In this document: one piece after another, positions 1 through 8,473 of the stretch
Layout: the number at the start of each line of letters is the position of its first letter
Numbering within the stretch: position 1 is the first letter of the stretch
Assembly: GCF_020731355.1 (NCBI RefSeq)
Contig: NZ_JAJFZK010000001.1
Coordinates: 186,001 to 250,000 of the forward strand
Length of the DNA: 64,000 bases
From: Bacillus sp. REN16
Lineage (GTDB): Bacteria; Bacillota; Bacilli; Bacillales; Bacillaceae_L
Direction of reading: 5' to 3'
Program-made: the position numbers and the translations under genes
Notes under the pieces: model-generated
Databases searched by the model: none
The model's input: the letters and a program-made list of their open reading frames with translations, nothing else
Told to the model about the DNA's origin: nothing

Positions 1-1
1 C

Positions 2-727
2 GTTAAAAAGCTTGGAGAGATTCATCCGGAAGAAGATGTTCCATACGTACTTGATACAATTAAGCTTTTAACAACAGAACAGCTTTCAGTACCTTTGATT
101 GGATTTGCAGGAGCACCATTTACTCTGGCAAGCTATATGATTGAAGGCGGACCATCGAAAAACTATAATAAAACGAAGGCTTTCATGTATCAAGAGCCAG
201 AGGCTTGGTTTGCTCTAATGGATAAATTAGCTGAGATGACGATTACATATGTGAAGTCACAAATAGCTGCAGGAGTAAAAGCTGTACAAATTTTTGACTC
301 TTGGGTAGGCGCGTTAAATGTTGCTGACTACCGCCGCTTCATTAAAACAGTCATGCATCGCATATTTACAGCACTTCGTGAGGAAAACGTGCCACTAATA
401 ATGTTCGGGGTAGGGGCGAGCCATTTAGCATTAGAATGGAATGACTTACCACTTGACGTAGTTGGTTTGGATTGGCGCTTGCCAATTATGACGGCAAGAG
501 AACTTGGAATTACAAAAACAGTTCAAGGAAATCTTGATCCGGCCATTTTATTAGCTCCTTGGGAAGTCATTGAAGAAAGAGCAAAAGAAATTTTAGACCA
601 AGGAATGGAACAGCCGGGCTATATCTTCAACCTTGGTCATGGTGTATTCCCTGATGTGAAACCCGAGACACTAAAGCGTCTAACTGCATTCATACATGAA
701 TATTCAAAACAAAATTTATCTAATTAA
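2..727 (+). CDS. hemE: Uroporphyrinogen decarboxylase, C-terminal part (5' end outside window)
   Basis: Decarboxylates the four acetate side chains of uroporphyrinogen III to give coproporphyrinogen III, in the cytoplasm. The frame is open from the first bases of the window and yields about 241 residues; family members have about 350, so roughly 110 N-terminal residues lie upstream. Visible family features are the stretch [13 protein letters not shown], the IFDSWVGAL segment, and [11 protein letters not shown] near the C-terminus, which is typical for HemE. It ends 22 bp before hemH and is followed by hemH and hemY, the usual Bacillus haem order, so the three are probably one operon. Identification is secure; only the start is missing. 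Confidence 0.97.
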   Translation, partial: VKKLGEIHPEEDVPYVLDTIKLLTTEQLSVPLIGFAGAPFTLASYMIEGGPSKNYNKTKAFMYQEPEAWFALMDKLAEMTITYVKSQIAAGVKAVQIFDSWVGALNVADYRRFIKTVMHRIFTALREENVPLIMFGVGASHLALEWNDLPLDVVGLDWRLPIMTARELGITKTVQGNLDPAILLAPWEVIEERAKEILDQGMEQPGYIFNLGHGVFPDVKPETLKRLTAFIHEYSKQNLSN

Positions 728-749
728 TCTAGCTTTTGAGGTGTTTTAA

Positions 750-1682
750 ATGACAAAAAAGAAAATGGGACTACTCGTAATGGCATACGGTACTCCATAC
801 CAAGAAGAGGATATTGAACGGTATTATACACATATTCGTCACGGCCGAAAGCCATCACCAGAAATGCTTGAAGACCTTCGCAGTCGTTATGAAGCAATCG
901 GCGGAATTTCACCCCTTGCAAAAATTACAACTGACCAAGGGAAAAAACTTGAGGAACATTTAAATCAAATCCAAGATAACATTGAGTTTAAAATGTACCA
1001 AGGATTAAAGCATATAGAGCCTTTCATAGAGGACGCTGTTGCGCAAATGCATGAAGATGGTATAGAGGATGCCGTGAGCCTTGTACTGGCACCTCACTTT
1101 TCCACTTTTAGTGTAAAAGCGTACAATGGTCGTGCTAAAGAAGAAGCGGAAAAACTAGATGGACCAACTATTTACTCGGTAGAAAGCTGGTATAAAGAGC
1201 CGAAGTTTATCGAGTACTGGGCAAACCAGGTGAAACAAACTTTTGCTTCAATGCCTGAAGAAGAGCGGGAAAATGCAGTATTAATCGTTTCCGCTCATAG
1301 CCTTCCAGAAAAAATCATTGCAGCAGGTGACCCATACCCAAGTCAATTGCAAGAAACAGCAGATTTAATTGCGGAAGCTGCTGGTGTAAAAAATGTTGAA
1401 ATTGGTTGGCAGAGTGCCGGAAATACGCCTGAGCCATGGTTAGGTCCGGATGTTCAGGATTTAACAAGAGATCTATATCATGAAAAAGGATACAAGGCAT
1501 TTGTTTACATTCCAGTGGGCTTTGTTGCAGATCACTTAGAGGTTTTATATGACAATGACTATGAATGTAAAGTTGTAACGGAAGAACTGGGTGTAAGCTA
1601 CTACCGTCCAGAAATGCCAAATGCAAAACCAGAATTTATCGATTGCTTGGCAACTGTTGTTTTAAAAGAACTAAACGAATAA
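750..1682 (+). CDS. hemH: Coproporphyrin III ferrochelatase
   Basis: Inserts ferrous iron into coproporphyrin III (the substrate in Bacillota, where the enzyme is also called CpfC). The 310-residue length equals that of the B. subtilis enzyme. The metal-binding His183 lies in SAHSLPEKI and Glu264 in [11 protein letters not shown], exactly the positions known for B. subtilis HemH. The ATG start has a GAGGTG ribosome binding site about 8 nt upstream. It sits between hemE and hemY with short gaps, which fits a hemEHY operon. Confidence 0.97.
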   Translation: MTKKKMGLLVMAYGTPYQEEDIERYYTHIRHGRKPSPEMLEDLRSRYEAIGGISPLAKITTDQGKKLEEHLNQIQDNIEFKMYQGLKHIEPFIEDAVAQMHEDGIEDAVSLVLAPHFSTFSVKAYNGRAKEEAEKLDGPTIYSVESWYKEPKFIEYWANQVKQTFASMPEEERENAVLIVSAHSLPEKIIAAGDPYPSQLQETADLIAEAAGVKNVEIGWQSAGNTPEPWLGPDVQDLTRDLYHEKGYKAFVYIPVGFVADHLEVLYDNDYECKVVTEELGVSYYRPEMPNAKPEFIDCLATVVLKELNE

Positions 1683-1721
1683 TGGATGATTGAATGAATA
1701 AAGCAAAGAAGGCGATGTTAA

Positions 1722-3152
1722 GTGAGTAATCAAAAGGTAGTTGTTATAGGTGGTGGGATTACTGGTTTAACAGTAGCTTATTATCTCCAGAAAGAGGCAA
1801 GGGAGAAGGGCTTAGATATAAATTGTACACTTTTGGAAGCAAGCCATCGACTAGGTGGAAAAGTACAAACAGTCGAACGCGATGGTTTTGTTATTGAAAG
1901 AGGTCCAGATTCCTTTTTAGCCAGGAAAAAAAGTGCCTCACGGCTTGTCAATGAGGTAGGTCTAGGGGATAAATTGGTCAACAATACTGCTGGTAAATCA
2001 TACGTCCTTGCTAATGGAAAGCTTCATCCAATGCCTGGTGGATCCATAATGGGAATACCGACTCAAATTGGTCCCTTTATTACAACAGGATTATTTACCC
2101 CGTTTGGTAAACTTAGAGCGGCAATGGATTTTGTACTGCCACGTACAACTGGGAAAGGTGATCAATCATTAGGCCAATTTTTTAGGAGAAGACTTGGTGA
2201 TGAGGTCGTAGAAAACCTTATCGAACCATTGCTTTCAGGGATCTATGCAGGGGATATTGACCGATTGAGCTTAATGTCGACTTTTCCACAATTTTATCAA
2301 GTTGAACAAAAATACCGGAGCTTAATCGTAGGTATGAAGCAAACCACACCACCGAAACCAAAGCCAAGTGGAGAAACAAAGTCCGCACCAAAAGGGCAGT
2401 TCTTAACAGTAACCACTGGATTGCAATCATTTATTGATGCGATTGAAGCAAAACTAGAACCTGGCACAGTATTTAAAGGAATTAAAGTCGAAGGTCTTGA
2501 AAAACATAGCCAAGAGTATCTTTTAAAGCTAAGTAATGGAAAAGAAATTACGGCTGATAGTGTAGTCGTTGCGACACCGCATCATGTAACACAATCCATT
2601 TTTAATCAATATCCATTTTTCGATCCCTTCAAGGAGATGCCATCAACATCTGTTGCGACTGTTGCTATGGCCTTCCCGGAAGAAGCGATTAAGAAAGATA
2701 TTGATGGAACTGGCTTTGTTGTATCGCGTAATAATGATTATATTATCACAGCTGTTACTTGGACTCATAAAAAGTGGCCACATACAACACCTAATGGAAA
2801 AGTGCTGCTCCGTTGCTATGTTGGTAAAGCAGGTGACGAAGCCATCGTTGATCAATCGGACGAGGAAATTACCAAAGTGGTACTCGATGATTTGAATAAA
2901 ACGATGAACATAACAGACCAGCCTGAGTTTTCAATTGTAACAAGATGGAAAGATGCTATGCCTCAATACACGGTTGGTCATAAGGACCGGGTAGAAAATG
3001 TGAAGAACAATGTTGGAGAACATTTACCTGGCGTCTTTTTAGCGGGAAGCTCATATGAAGGTCTTGGACTGCCCGATTGTATTGACCAAGGCGAAGAAGC
3101 TGTTAAAAAAGTTCTTGAATACTTAAAGATGAAAACACCTGTTTTGGTGTAA
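1722..3152 (+). CDS. hemY: Coproporphyrinogen III oxidase (FAD-dependent, HemY/CgoX)
   Basis: Six-electron oxidation of coproporphyrinogen III to coproporphyrin III in the Gram-positive coproporphyrin-dependent haem pathway. The GTG start is preceded by a GAAGG ribosome binding site and opens directly into a Rossmann FAD motif, VVVIGGGITGLTVAYYL (residues 5-21). The C-terminal FAD-binding part FLAGSSYEGLGLPDCI is also clear. Length of 476 residues is normal (B. subtilis 470). It is the last gene of the haem operon and is followed by a strong GC-rich hairpin. The historical name protoporphyrinogen oxidase is still often used for it. Confidence 0.96.
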   Translation: MSNQKVVVIGGGITGLTVAYYLQKEAREKGLDINCTLLEASHRLGGKVQTVERDGFVIERGPDSFLARKKSASRLVNEVGLGDKLVNNTAGKSYVLANGKLHPMPGGSIMGIPTQIGPFITTGLFTPFGKLRAAMDFVLPRTTGKGDQSLGQFFRRRLGDEVVENLIEPLLSGIYAGDIDRLSLMSTFPQFYQVEQKYRSLIVGMKQTTPPKPKPSGETKSAPKGQFLTVTTGLQSFIDAIEAKLEPGTVFKGIKVEGLEKHSQEYLLKLSNGKEITADSVVVATPHHVTQSIFNQYPFFDPFKEMPSTSVATVAMAFPEEAIKKDIDGTGFVVSRNNDYIITAVTWTHKKWPHTTPNGKVLLRCYVGKAGDEAIVDQSDEEITKVVLDDLNKTMNITDQPEFSIVTRWKDAMPQYTVGHKDRVENVKNNVGEHLPGVFLAGSSYEGLGLPDCIDQGEEAVKKVLEYLKMKTPVLV

Positions 3153-3155
3153 TAG

Positions 3156-3185
3156 AAAAAGGAAGGCCGCGGCCTTCCTCTTTTA
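3156..3185. terminator. Bidirectional terminator between hemY and yhfH
   Basis: A perfect 10-bp inverted repeat, AGGAAGGCCG / CGGCCTTCCT (3160-3179), is followed by CTCTTTTATTT on the plus strand and preceded by AAAAA, which gives a U-run on the minus strand. It closes the haem operon and also the convergent yhfH gene, whose stop codon overlaps its edge. Confidence 0.9.
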
Positions 3186-3311
3186 TTTGATTTCATTACA
3201 GTGGTCACATTTATTCCCGTAGCACTCATGCTGCTCCTCAATATCATGGCCACACTCCACACATTTTTTAGCTGGTAGGTTTTTGAAAAATTCTGTACTT
3301 TTAACTAACAT
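3183..3311 (-). CDS. yhfH: YhfH-family small Cys-rich protein
   Basis: A 42-residue ORF read by eye on the minus strand. It starts with ATG preceded by GGAGGGG about 5 nt upstream and ends at the hemY terminator. The protein begins MLVKSTEFFKNLPAKKCVEC and carries two Cys pairs, CVECGH and CDHC, plus a middle Cys (HECYGNKCDHC), so it looks like a tiny zinc ribbon. Its position between hemY and yhfI/lplJ, its size and its motifs match B. subtilis YhfH. The function of the family is not known to me; metal binding is inferred from the cysteines. Confidence 0.85.
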   Translation of the reverse strand: MLVKSTEFFKNLPAKKCVECGHDIEEQHECYGNKCDHCNEIK

Positions 3312-3502
3312 TTTAACCCCTCCGTTTCTTATATTGTTTATAGTGTACTATAACAGGTGAAAATATGTCAATAACTGTTTTGTAACAAAGTAGCAAAAAA
3401 GTGAATTTTTTTTTCGTATCGATTATAGTAAGATTGGATGGGGTAAACCATTTAAGAGTTGTTATTTTTAAAGAAGTTTTAAATGACGGGAAAGGTGGTC
3501 CT

Positions 3503-4234
3503 ATGAAAGTAACAGTAGTAGGTTTTTGGGGTGGCTTTCCAGCAGCAAATGAAGCCACAACTGGTTATTTATTTGAACATGAAGGTTTTCGTCTCCTAGT
3601 GGATTGCGGTAGCGGTGTACTAGCACAGCTTCAAAACTATATAACAATTGATGAACTTGATGCGATTATTTTATCTCATTACCATCATGATCATGTAGCA
3701 GATATTGGTCCTATGCAATATGCAAGACTAGTGACGAATGCCATACATAATCAACAAAAGGAACTGCCAATCTATGGACATACAGCTGACCAGGAAGGCT
3801 TTTCAAGATTGGAACACAAAGGGCATACAAAGGCGATGGCTTACAATCCGGATGAAGCCATCAAAATTGGTCCGTTTTCAATCTCATTTATGAAAACAAA
3901 GCATCCTGTTGTTTGCTATGCCATGAGAATTTCTGCTGGTGGACAAACGATTGTATTTTCCGCTGATTCTAGCTACATTAATGAGTTTATTCCATTTGCG
4001 AAGGATGCAGACCTGTTTATTTGTGAATGTAACCTATATGCGGACCAGGATGGTTCTAATATGGGGCATATGAATAGTACCGAGGTTGGGAAGCTTGCAG
4101 CTGCATCTAAAGTAAAGGAACTTTGGATAACACATTTGCCTCATTACGGCAATCATGAAGACCTTGTTAAACAAGCTTCAGAACAATTTAATGGTCTGAT
4201 TAAATTAGCAAAATCTGGACTTACTTGGGAGTGA
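3503..4234 (+). CDS. yhfI: Metallo-beta-lactamase-fold hydrolase (YhfI-like)
   Basis: A 243-residue cytoplasmic MBL-fold protein. The metal motif LSHYHHDHVADI (HxHxDH type), the later GHMNSTEVG and the C-terminal WITHLPHYG histidines are visible, as in RNase Z-like and phosphodiesterase-like members. An in-frame start 34 codons upstream exists, but the ATG used here has a GGTGG ribosome binding site and opens into the typical beta-strand MKVTVVGFWGG, and the length then equals B. subtilis YhfI. lplJ starts 7 bp after its stop, so the two are probably co-transcribed. The substrate is unknown. Confidence 0.9.
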   Translation: MKVTVVGFWGGFPAANEATTGYLFEHEGFRLLVDCGSGVLAQLQNYITIDELDAIILSHYHHDHVADIGPMQYARLVTNAIHNQQKELPIYGHTADQEGFSRLEHKGHTKAMAYNPDEAIKIGPFSISFMKTKHPVVCYAMRISAGGQTIVFSADSSYINEFIPFAKDADLFICECNLYADQDGSNMGHMNSTEVGKLAAASKVKELWITHLPHYGNHEDLVKQASEQFNGLIKLAKSGLTWE

Positions 4235-4241
4235 AAAAACG

Positions 4242-5231
4242 ATGTTATTTATCGATAATAAAGGAATAAATGATCCACAAATTAACTTAGCCATAGAGGA
4301 ATACGCTCTTAAAAATTTGGATATCAATGAAACATATCTATTGTTCTATATTAATGGTCCATCCATTATCATCGGGAAAAATCAAAACACGATCGAGGAA
4401 ATTAATACTCAATATGTAGAAGATAATGGAATTAAAGTCGTGCGTCGCTTATCGGGTGGCGGAGCTGTTTATCATGATTTAGGAAACTTAAATTTTAGTT
4501 TTATTACAAAGGATGATGGAGAAAGCTTCCATAACTATAAAAAATTCACTGAACCTGTGATTGAAGCATTAAAAAAACTAGGTGTAAATGCACAGCTAAG
4601 CGGTCGAAACGATATCGAAGTTGAAGGAAGAAAAATTTCGGGAAATGCCCAATTTTCAACTAGAGGTAAAATGTTCAGCCACGGTACTCTAATGTTTGAT
4701 TCTGAAATTGATCATGTTGTTTCAGCACTAAAAGTAAAAAAGGACAAAATTGAATCAAAAGGTATTAAATCTGTCAGAAGCAGGGTTGCAAATATAAGTG
4801 AGTTCCTAACTGAAGAAATTTCCATTGAGGAATTTAGGGAAATGCTGCTTCGCTATATTTTTAATACAGAAGGCGATATTCCCGAATACAAATTAACGGA
4901 TAAAGATTGGGAGAAAATCAACGAAATTTCGAAGGAACGCTATCAAAATTGGGATTGGAACTATGGTAAATCGCCGAAATTTAATTACAAGCATACACAC
5001 CGTTTTCCAGTCGGTTCTATTGATGTGCGCCTAGAGGTTCAAAAAGGGTTAATTGAAAATTGTAAGATTTATGGTGATTTCTTCGGAGTCGGTGATGTCG
5101 GGGACATCGAAAATCGACTAAACGGAACAAAGTATGAAAAAGCCGAATTAGAGAAAGCATTGGAAGATATCGACATTCAGCATTATTTCGGAAAAATTAC
5201 CAAAGAAGATTTTATAAATTTAATTTACTAA
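4242..5231 (+). CDS. lplJ: Lipoate-protein ligase A
   Basis: Activates free lipoate with ATP and transfers it to lipoyl domains (E2 subunits, GcvH). The 329 residues contain the lipoate/biotin ligase fold signature VRRLSGGGAVYHD, followed by NLNFSF, and the catalytic Lys in RKISGNAQF. The C-terminal accessory domain (about residues 250-329) is present. The gene follows yhfI by 7 bp, as in B. subtilis, and is closed by a hairpin with a T-run. Start ATG is preceded by GGGAGTG. Confidence 0.95.
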   Translation: MLFIDNKGINDPQINLAIEEYALKNLDINETYLLFYINGPSIIIGKNQNTIEEINTQYVEDNGIKVVRRLSGGGAVYHDLGNLNFSFITKDDGESFHNYKKFTEPVIEALKKLGVNAQLSGRNDIEVEGRKISGNAQFSTRGKMFSHGTLMFDSEIDHVVSALKVKKDKIESKGIKSVRSRVANISEFLTEEISIEEFREMLLRYIFNTEGDIPEYKLTDKDWEKINEISKERYQNWDWNYGKSPKFNYKHTHRFPVGSIDVRLEVQKGLIENCKIYGDFFGVGDVGDIENRLNGTKYEKAELEKALEDIDIQHYFGKITKEDFINLIY

Positions 5232-5239
5232 ATTTATAA

Positions 5240-5283
5240 GGCAGGCGGGTAATCTAGTATAGATTCTTGCCTGACTTTTTTTA
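5240..5283 (+). terminator. Rho-independent terminator after lplJ
   Basis: An imperfect inverted repeat CAGGCGGGTAATCTA / TAGATTCTTGCCTG with a 3-nt loop, followed by ACTTTTTTTAA. It separates the yhfI-lplJ unit from the lcfB promoter. Confidence 0.8.
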
Positions 5284-5302
5284 AAAAAAGCATAATATCG
5301 TC

Positions 5303-5331
5303 TTGATAGAAAAACTTTCTTTCAATATAAT
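5303..5331 (+). promoter_or_regulatory. Sigma-A promoter of lcfB
   Basis: TTGATA (5303-5308), a 17-bp spacer and TATAAT (5326-5331). The predicted transcription start near 5338 lies just upstream of the FadR palindrome and about 68 nt before the lcfB start codon. Confidence 0.8.
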
Positions 5332-5354
5332 ATATTTAGAATATTATTTTTTAC

Positions 5355-5386
5355 AATCTAATGAATGACTATTCATTCATTAGATT
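5355..5386 (+). promoter_or_regulatory. FadR (TetR-type) operator upstream of lcfB
   Basis: A perfect 14-bp inverted repeat, AATCTAATGAATGA / TCATTCATTAGATT, with the 4-nt centre CTAT. Its core TGAATGA-CTAT-TCATTCA matches the known B. subtilis FadR (YsiA) box as I recall it. It lies between the predicted transcription start and the ribosome binding site, a position where a bound repressor would block lcfB. Long-chain acyl-CoA would relieve repression. Confidence 0.88.
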
Positions 5387-5405
5387 GACTAAAGGAGGGA
5401 GAATT

Positions 5406-6956
5406 TTGAATTTATCATCACGACTAGGGGAAACAGCAAAGAAATACTTCGAAAAACCAGCATATATTTTTCAAGGAAATGCAAGTACATATGCTGAATT
5501 AGATGGAGCAGTAACAAAATTTGCAAGTGGTTTAGAAAAGCTAGGAATCAAAGAGGGTGATCACATTGCACTTGTTTTGGGGAATACTCCACATTTTGTG
5601 ATTGGCTTTTATGGTGCACTTCGTTTAGGAGCAACAGTTATACCAATTAATCCAATTTATACACCTGATGAAATTGGATACATTGTTAATAACGGTGATG
5701 TAAGGGCTATCATAACGTTAGACTTACTTGTTCCACTTTTTGAAAAAGTGGATGAACACCTTCCAAAAGTTGAACATCTTATTGTATGCGAAACGCCACA
5801 GGGTGCAGAAAGTGAGCTGGATGTCTCAAAGCTTTCCGTCTACCCTAAGTTGAAATCGTTTACAAAAATAGTGGATTCAGGAGAACTTTCATTTGTTGGA
5901 CCAACCTTGGACGATGATGATGTTGCTGTAATCTTATACACATCCGGTACAACGGGTAAACCAAAAGGGGCCATGTTGACTCATATGAACTTGTATAGTA
6001 ATGCTCGGGATGTTGCGGAATATCTAAAGATTTCCGATCAGGATAGAGTGATTACTACATTGCCGGTGTTCCATGTTTTTTGTTTAACAGTAGCGTTAAA
6101 TGCACCATTAATGAATGGTGGAACAATGTTGATTGTGCCTAAGTTTAGCCCAAAAGAAATTTTCAAAATTGCAAAGGAGCATAAGGCGACTGTTTTTGCA
6201 GGGGTACCGACGATGTATAATTTCCTTCTTCAGTATCCAGAAGGAAATCCCGAGGATGTAAGTTCGTTACGCTTATGTATTTCAGGTGGCGCAGCAATGC
6301 CAGTTGCCCTTCTAAAAAGCTTTGAACAAAAGTTTAATGTTCTTGTTTCCGAAGGGTACGGTCTTTCTGAAGCATCACCTGTCACATGCTTTAATCCGTT
6401 AGATCGTCCTCGTAAGCCGGGTTCAATTGGGACAAACATCGTGAATGTTGAAAATAAGGTTGTCGACGAAAATGGTGACGAAGTTCCGGCCGGACAAGTT
6501 GGGGAACTGATTGTTCGTGGACCAAATGTAATGAAGGGCTATTACAAAATGCCTGAAGAAAGTGATGCAGCATTGCGAAATGGGTGGCTATACACGGGCG
6601 ATTTGGCGAAGATGGACGAGGAAGGCTATTTTTATATCGTCGACCGGAAGAAGGATATGGTGATTGTTGGTGGTTACAATGTCTATCCAAGAGAGGTTGA
6701 AGAAGTTCTATACGCTCATCCAGAAGTAGTCGAAGCTGCTGTTGTTGGTGTTCCTGATCCAAATCAGGGCGAGGCGGTTCACTGTTATGTGGTGAAGAAA
6801 GACGCGAGTTTAACAGAGGAAGATCTTATTGCATATTGTGGTGAACATCTTGCTAAATACAAGCTTCCCAGTAAAATAGAATTCATAGAAGAATTACCTA
6901 AAAATACAACCGGTAAAATTTTGCGTCGTACTTTAAAGGATTTAGTGTCAAAATAA
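5406..6956 (+). CDS. lcfB: Long-chain fatty-acid-CoA ligase
   Basis: Activates fatty acids to acyl-CoA with ATP (AMP-forming) at the inner face of the membrane. The 516-residue protein shows the P-loop-like [14 protein letters not shown] (about residue 178), [30 protein letters not shown], and the catalytic Lys in NTTGKILRR (about residue 501). The TTG start is chosen because AAAGGAGGG lies 6 nt upstream and the length then fits the family; the longer in-frame start at 5361 lies inside the FadR palindrome and is unlikely. Position after lplJ matches B. subtilis lcfB (yhfL). Regulation by FadR is predicted from the operator in its leader. Confidence 0.93.
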   Translation: MNLSSRLGETAKKYFEKPAYIFQGNASTYAELDGAVTKFASGLEKLGIKEGDHIALVLGNTPHFVIGFYGALRLGATVIPINPIYTPDEIGYIVNNGDVRAIITLDLLVPLFEKVDEHLPKVEHLIVCETPQGAESELDVSKLSVYPKLKSFTKIVDSGELSFVGPTLDDDDVAVILYTSGTTGKPKGAMLTHMNLYSNARDVAEYLKISDQDRVITTLPVFHVFCLTVALNAPLMNGGTMLIVPKFSPKEIFKIAKEHKATVFAGVPTMYNFLLQYPEGNPEDVSSLRLCISGGAAMPVALLKSFEQKFNVLVSEGYGLSEASPVTCFNPLDRPRKPGSIGTNIVNVENKVVDENGDEVPAGQVGELIVRGPNVMKGYYKMPEESDAALRNGWLYTGDLAKMDEEGYFYIVDRKKDMVIVGGYNVYPREVEEVLYAHPEVVEAAVVGVPDPNQGEAVHCYVVKKDASLTEEDLIAYCGEHLAKYKLPSKIEFIEELPKNTTGKILRRTLKDLVSK

Positions 6957-6961
6957 GAGGG

Positions 6962-6992
6962 AGAGCAGGTCAATTCGGCCTGTTCTTTTTTC
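6962..6992 (+). terminator. Terminator after lcfB
   Basis: Hairpin AGCAGGTC / GGCCTGTT (two wobble pairs) around the loop AATTC, followed by CTTTTTTCT. Confidence 0.8.
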
Positions 6993-7067
6993 TAATTTTA
7001 AAGGAATTTTTCTTTTGAAAGCGAAATAGGATGTAAGCGATATAAAAAACTTTGAAGAGGTGGACCC

Positions 7068-7844
7068 ATGACTACAGTTTTATACCGGGTTGAAAACCAT
7101 GTTGCGACTGTCACACTCAATCGTCCAGAGGCACTGAACTGTTTTAATTATGAGATGCTTAAAGAATTTAATGAAGTTGCTGAACAAATCCGTACAAATG
7201 CAGAAGTTCGAGTTGTTATCATTACTGGCTCAGGTGAAAAAGCATTTAGTGTCGGTGCTGATTTAAAGGAGCGAAAAACATTAAATGATGAACAGGTTAG
7301 AAGAAATGTATATAAAATAGGTGAAGTTTTTGCGAATATTGGAGATTTGCCACAGCCGACAATTGCCGCAATCAATGGCTATGCATTTGGTGGCGGTATG
7401 GAGCTTGCATTAGCCTGTGATTTCCGGATATCAGCTGTGGATACATCTATGGGACTAACAGAAACGAGTCTGGCGATTATTCCTGGGGCTGGGGGAACTC
7501 AACGACTTCCGCGTCTAATTGGTGAAACAAAAGCACTGGAGCTTATCTTAACTGCTAAACGCCTAAGTGCACATGAAGCGAAGGAATATGGAATTGTTTC
7601 AAGTGTTGTTGCCCGAGATGAATTAATGGAAGCTACTATGAAGCTAGCAAATGAAATGCTGAAAAATGGTCCACTTGCTATACAACAAGCGAAATTTGCG
7701 ATTAAACAGGGGATGAATACTGATTTACATACAGGCTTTAAATTAGAACGTAAAGCATATGAAGTGATCATACCTACTGAGGACAGAGTCGAAGCACTGG
7801 CTGCTTTTAATGAAAAAAGAAAACCAAATTTTAAAGGGAAATAA
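7068..7844 (+). CDS. Enoyl-CoA hydratase/isomerase family protein
   Basis: A crotonase-fold protein of 258 residues. The oxyanion-hole segments FSVGADLKER and INGYAFGGGMELALACDF and the catalytic region ETSLAIIPGAGGTQRLPR are all present, which is typical of 2-enoyl-CoA hydratases in fatty-acid or carboxylic-acid breakdown. The start ATG has GAAGAGGTGG upstream. It follows lcfB after a terminator, so it has its own promoter; two weak cre-like sequences (TGAAAGCGAAAT near 7016 and TGTAAGCGATAT near 7032) precede it. Exact substrate cannot be told from the sequence. Confidence 0.9.
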   Translation: MTTVLYRVENHVATVTLNRPEALNCFNYEMLKEFNEVAEQIRTNAEVRVVIITGSGEKAFSVGADLKERKTLNDEQVRRNVYKIGEVFANIGDLPQPTIAAINGYAFGGGMELALACDFRISAVDTSMGLTETSLAIIPGAGGTQRLPRLIGETKALELILTAKRLSAHEAKEYGIVSSVVARDELMEATMKLANEMLKNGPLAIQQAKFAIKQGMNTDLHTGFKLERKAYEVIIPTEDRVEALAAFNEKRKPNFKGK

Positions 7845-7857
7845 TTAAAGGGGCGCT

Positions 7858-8163
7858 ATGAAGCCATTTACCGAAAATGTTATTCAAATTATTAAGCAAA
7901 TACCACCTGGAAAGGTGATGACGTATGGGCAGATTGCAAAAATTGCAGGGAGCCCTCGTGGTGCGAGACAGGTTGTACGTGTTCTTCATTCGATGAGTAA
8001 AAAGTACAATCTACCTTGGTTTCGGGTCATTAATTCTAAGGGGGAAATCGCTATCCGTGATGAAGAAACCCACGATGCCCAGATAATTTTTCTTGAGGAT
8101 GAAGGGGTAGAGGTTGTTGATGGTGCTGTTGAACTAAGTAAATATCAGTATCATCCTAAGTAA
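7858..8163 (+). CDS. Alkyltransferase-like (ATL) DNA-binding protein
   Basis: A 101-residue protein made only of the DNA-binding domain of O6-alkylguanine-DNA alkyltransferases. The helix-turn-helix region PPGKVMTYGQIAKIAGSPRGARQV is clear. The alkyl-acceptor Cys of the PCHRV motif is replaced by Trp (PWFRVINSKGEI), the hallmark of ATL proteins. Such proteins bind O6-alkylguanine without repairing it and recruit nucleotide excision repair in the cases studied. It starts 14 bp after the enoyl-CoA hydratase with GGGGCG before the ATG, so the two are likely co-transcribed. Confidence 0.9.
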   Translation: MKPFTENVIQIIKQIPPGKVMTYGQIAKIAGSPRGARQVVRVLHSMSKKYNLPWFRVINSKGEIAIRDEETHDAQIIFLEDEGVEVVDGAVELSKYQYHPK

Positions 8164-8249
8164 AAGGCCCGGAACAATCCAATCTGTTCGTTTTGGGGTA
8201 CTTTTCAAAATTACGTGCTGAAATAATAATGAGAGTGAATTGCAAGGTA

Positions 8250-8449
8250 AAATAAGGGGAAATTTTTCCACTAAATTCCGAATGTGGCATGCCTTGGAGG
8301 ATATAAGGGAGGTTTTTCCTTTTATTCGAAGGAAAATCCCCCATTTTCACGTTTATCGGGTCAATAGGTGGATTTTTTCCCTCTATTTAAGCAAACCTTT
8401 ATGTTTTTTGCTAAATAAGCGAACTTTTTCCCTCTATCTATCTGAAAGG
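8250..8449. repeat. Four degenerate ~50-nt intergenic repeats
   Basis: The otherwise gene-free stretch 8164-8473 contains four related units starting near 8250, 8301, 8361 and 8411. Each shows the pattern (A)TA(A)G-G/C-G-N-A/G-N-TTTTTCC, then CTCTATTTA or a similar AT stretch, then a short GAA/AAA end. The last two units share the exact string TTTTTCCCTCTAT. No good open reading frame or T-run terminator accounts for them. The block lies between two genes that converge (ATL and argS), so it may also act in transcription ending, but no strong hairpin was seen. Confidence 0.6.
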
Positions 8450-8473
8450 ATGCCTAATTTGATCTCCCACTTG

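Noticed and set aside
7016-7043. Two cre-like sequences before the enoyl-CoA hydratase gene
   Set aside because: Each misses the conserved final C of the cre consensus, so they are mentioned only as weak candidates and not listed as sites.
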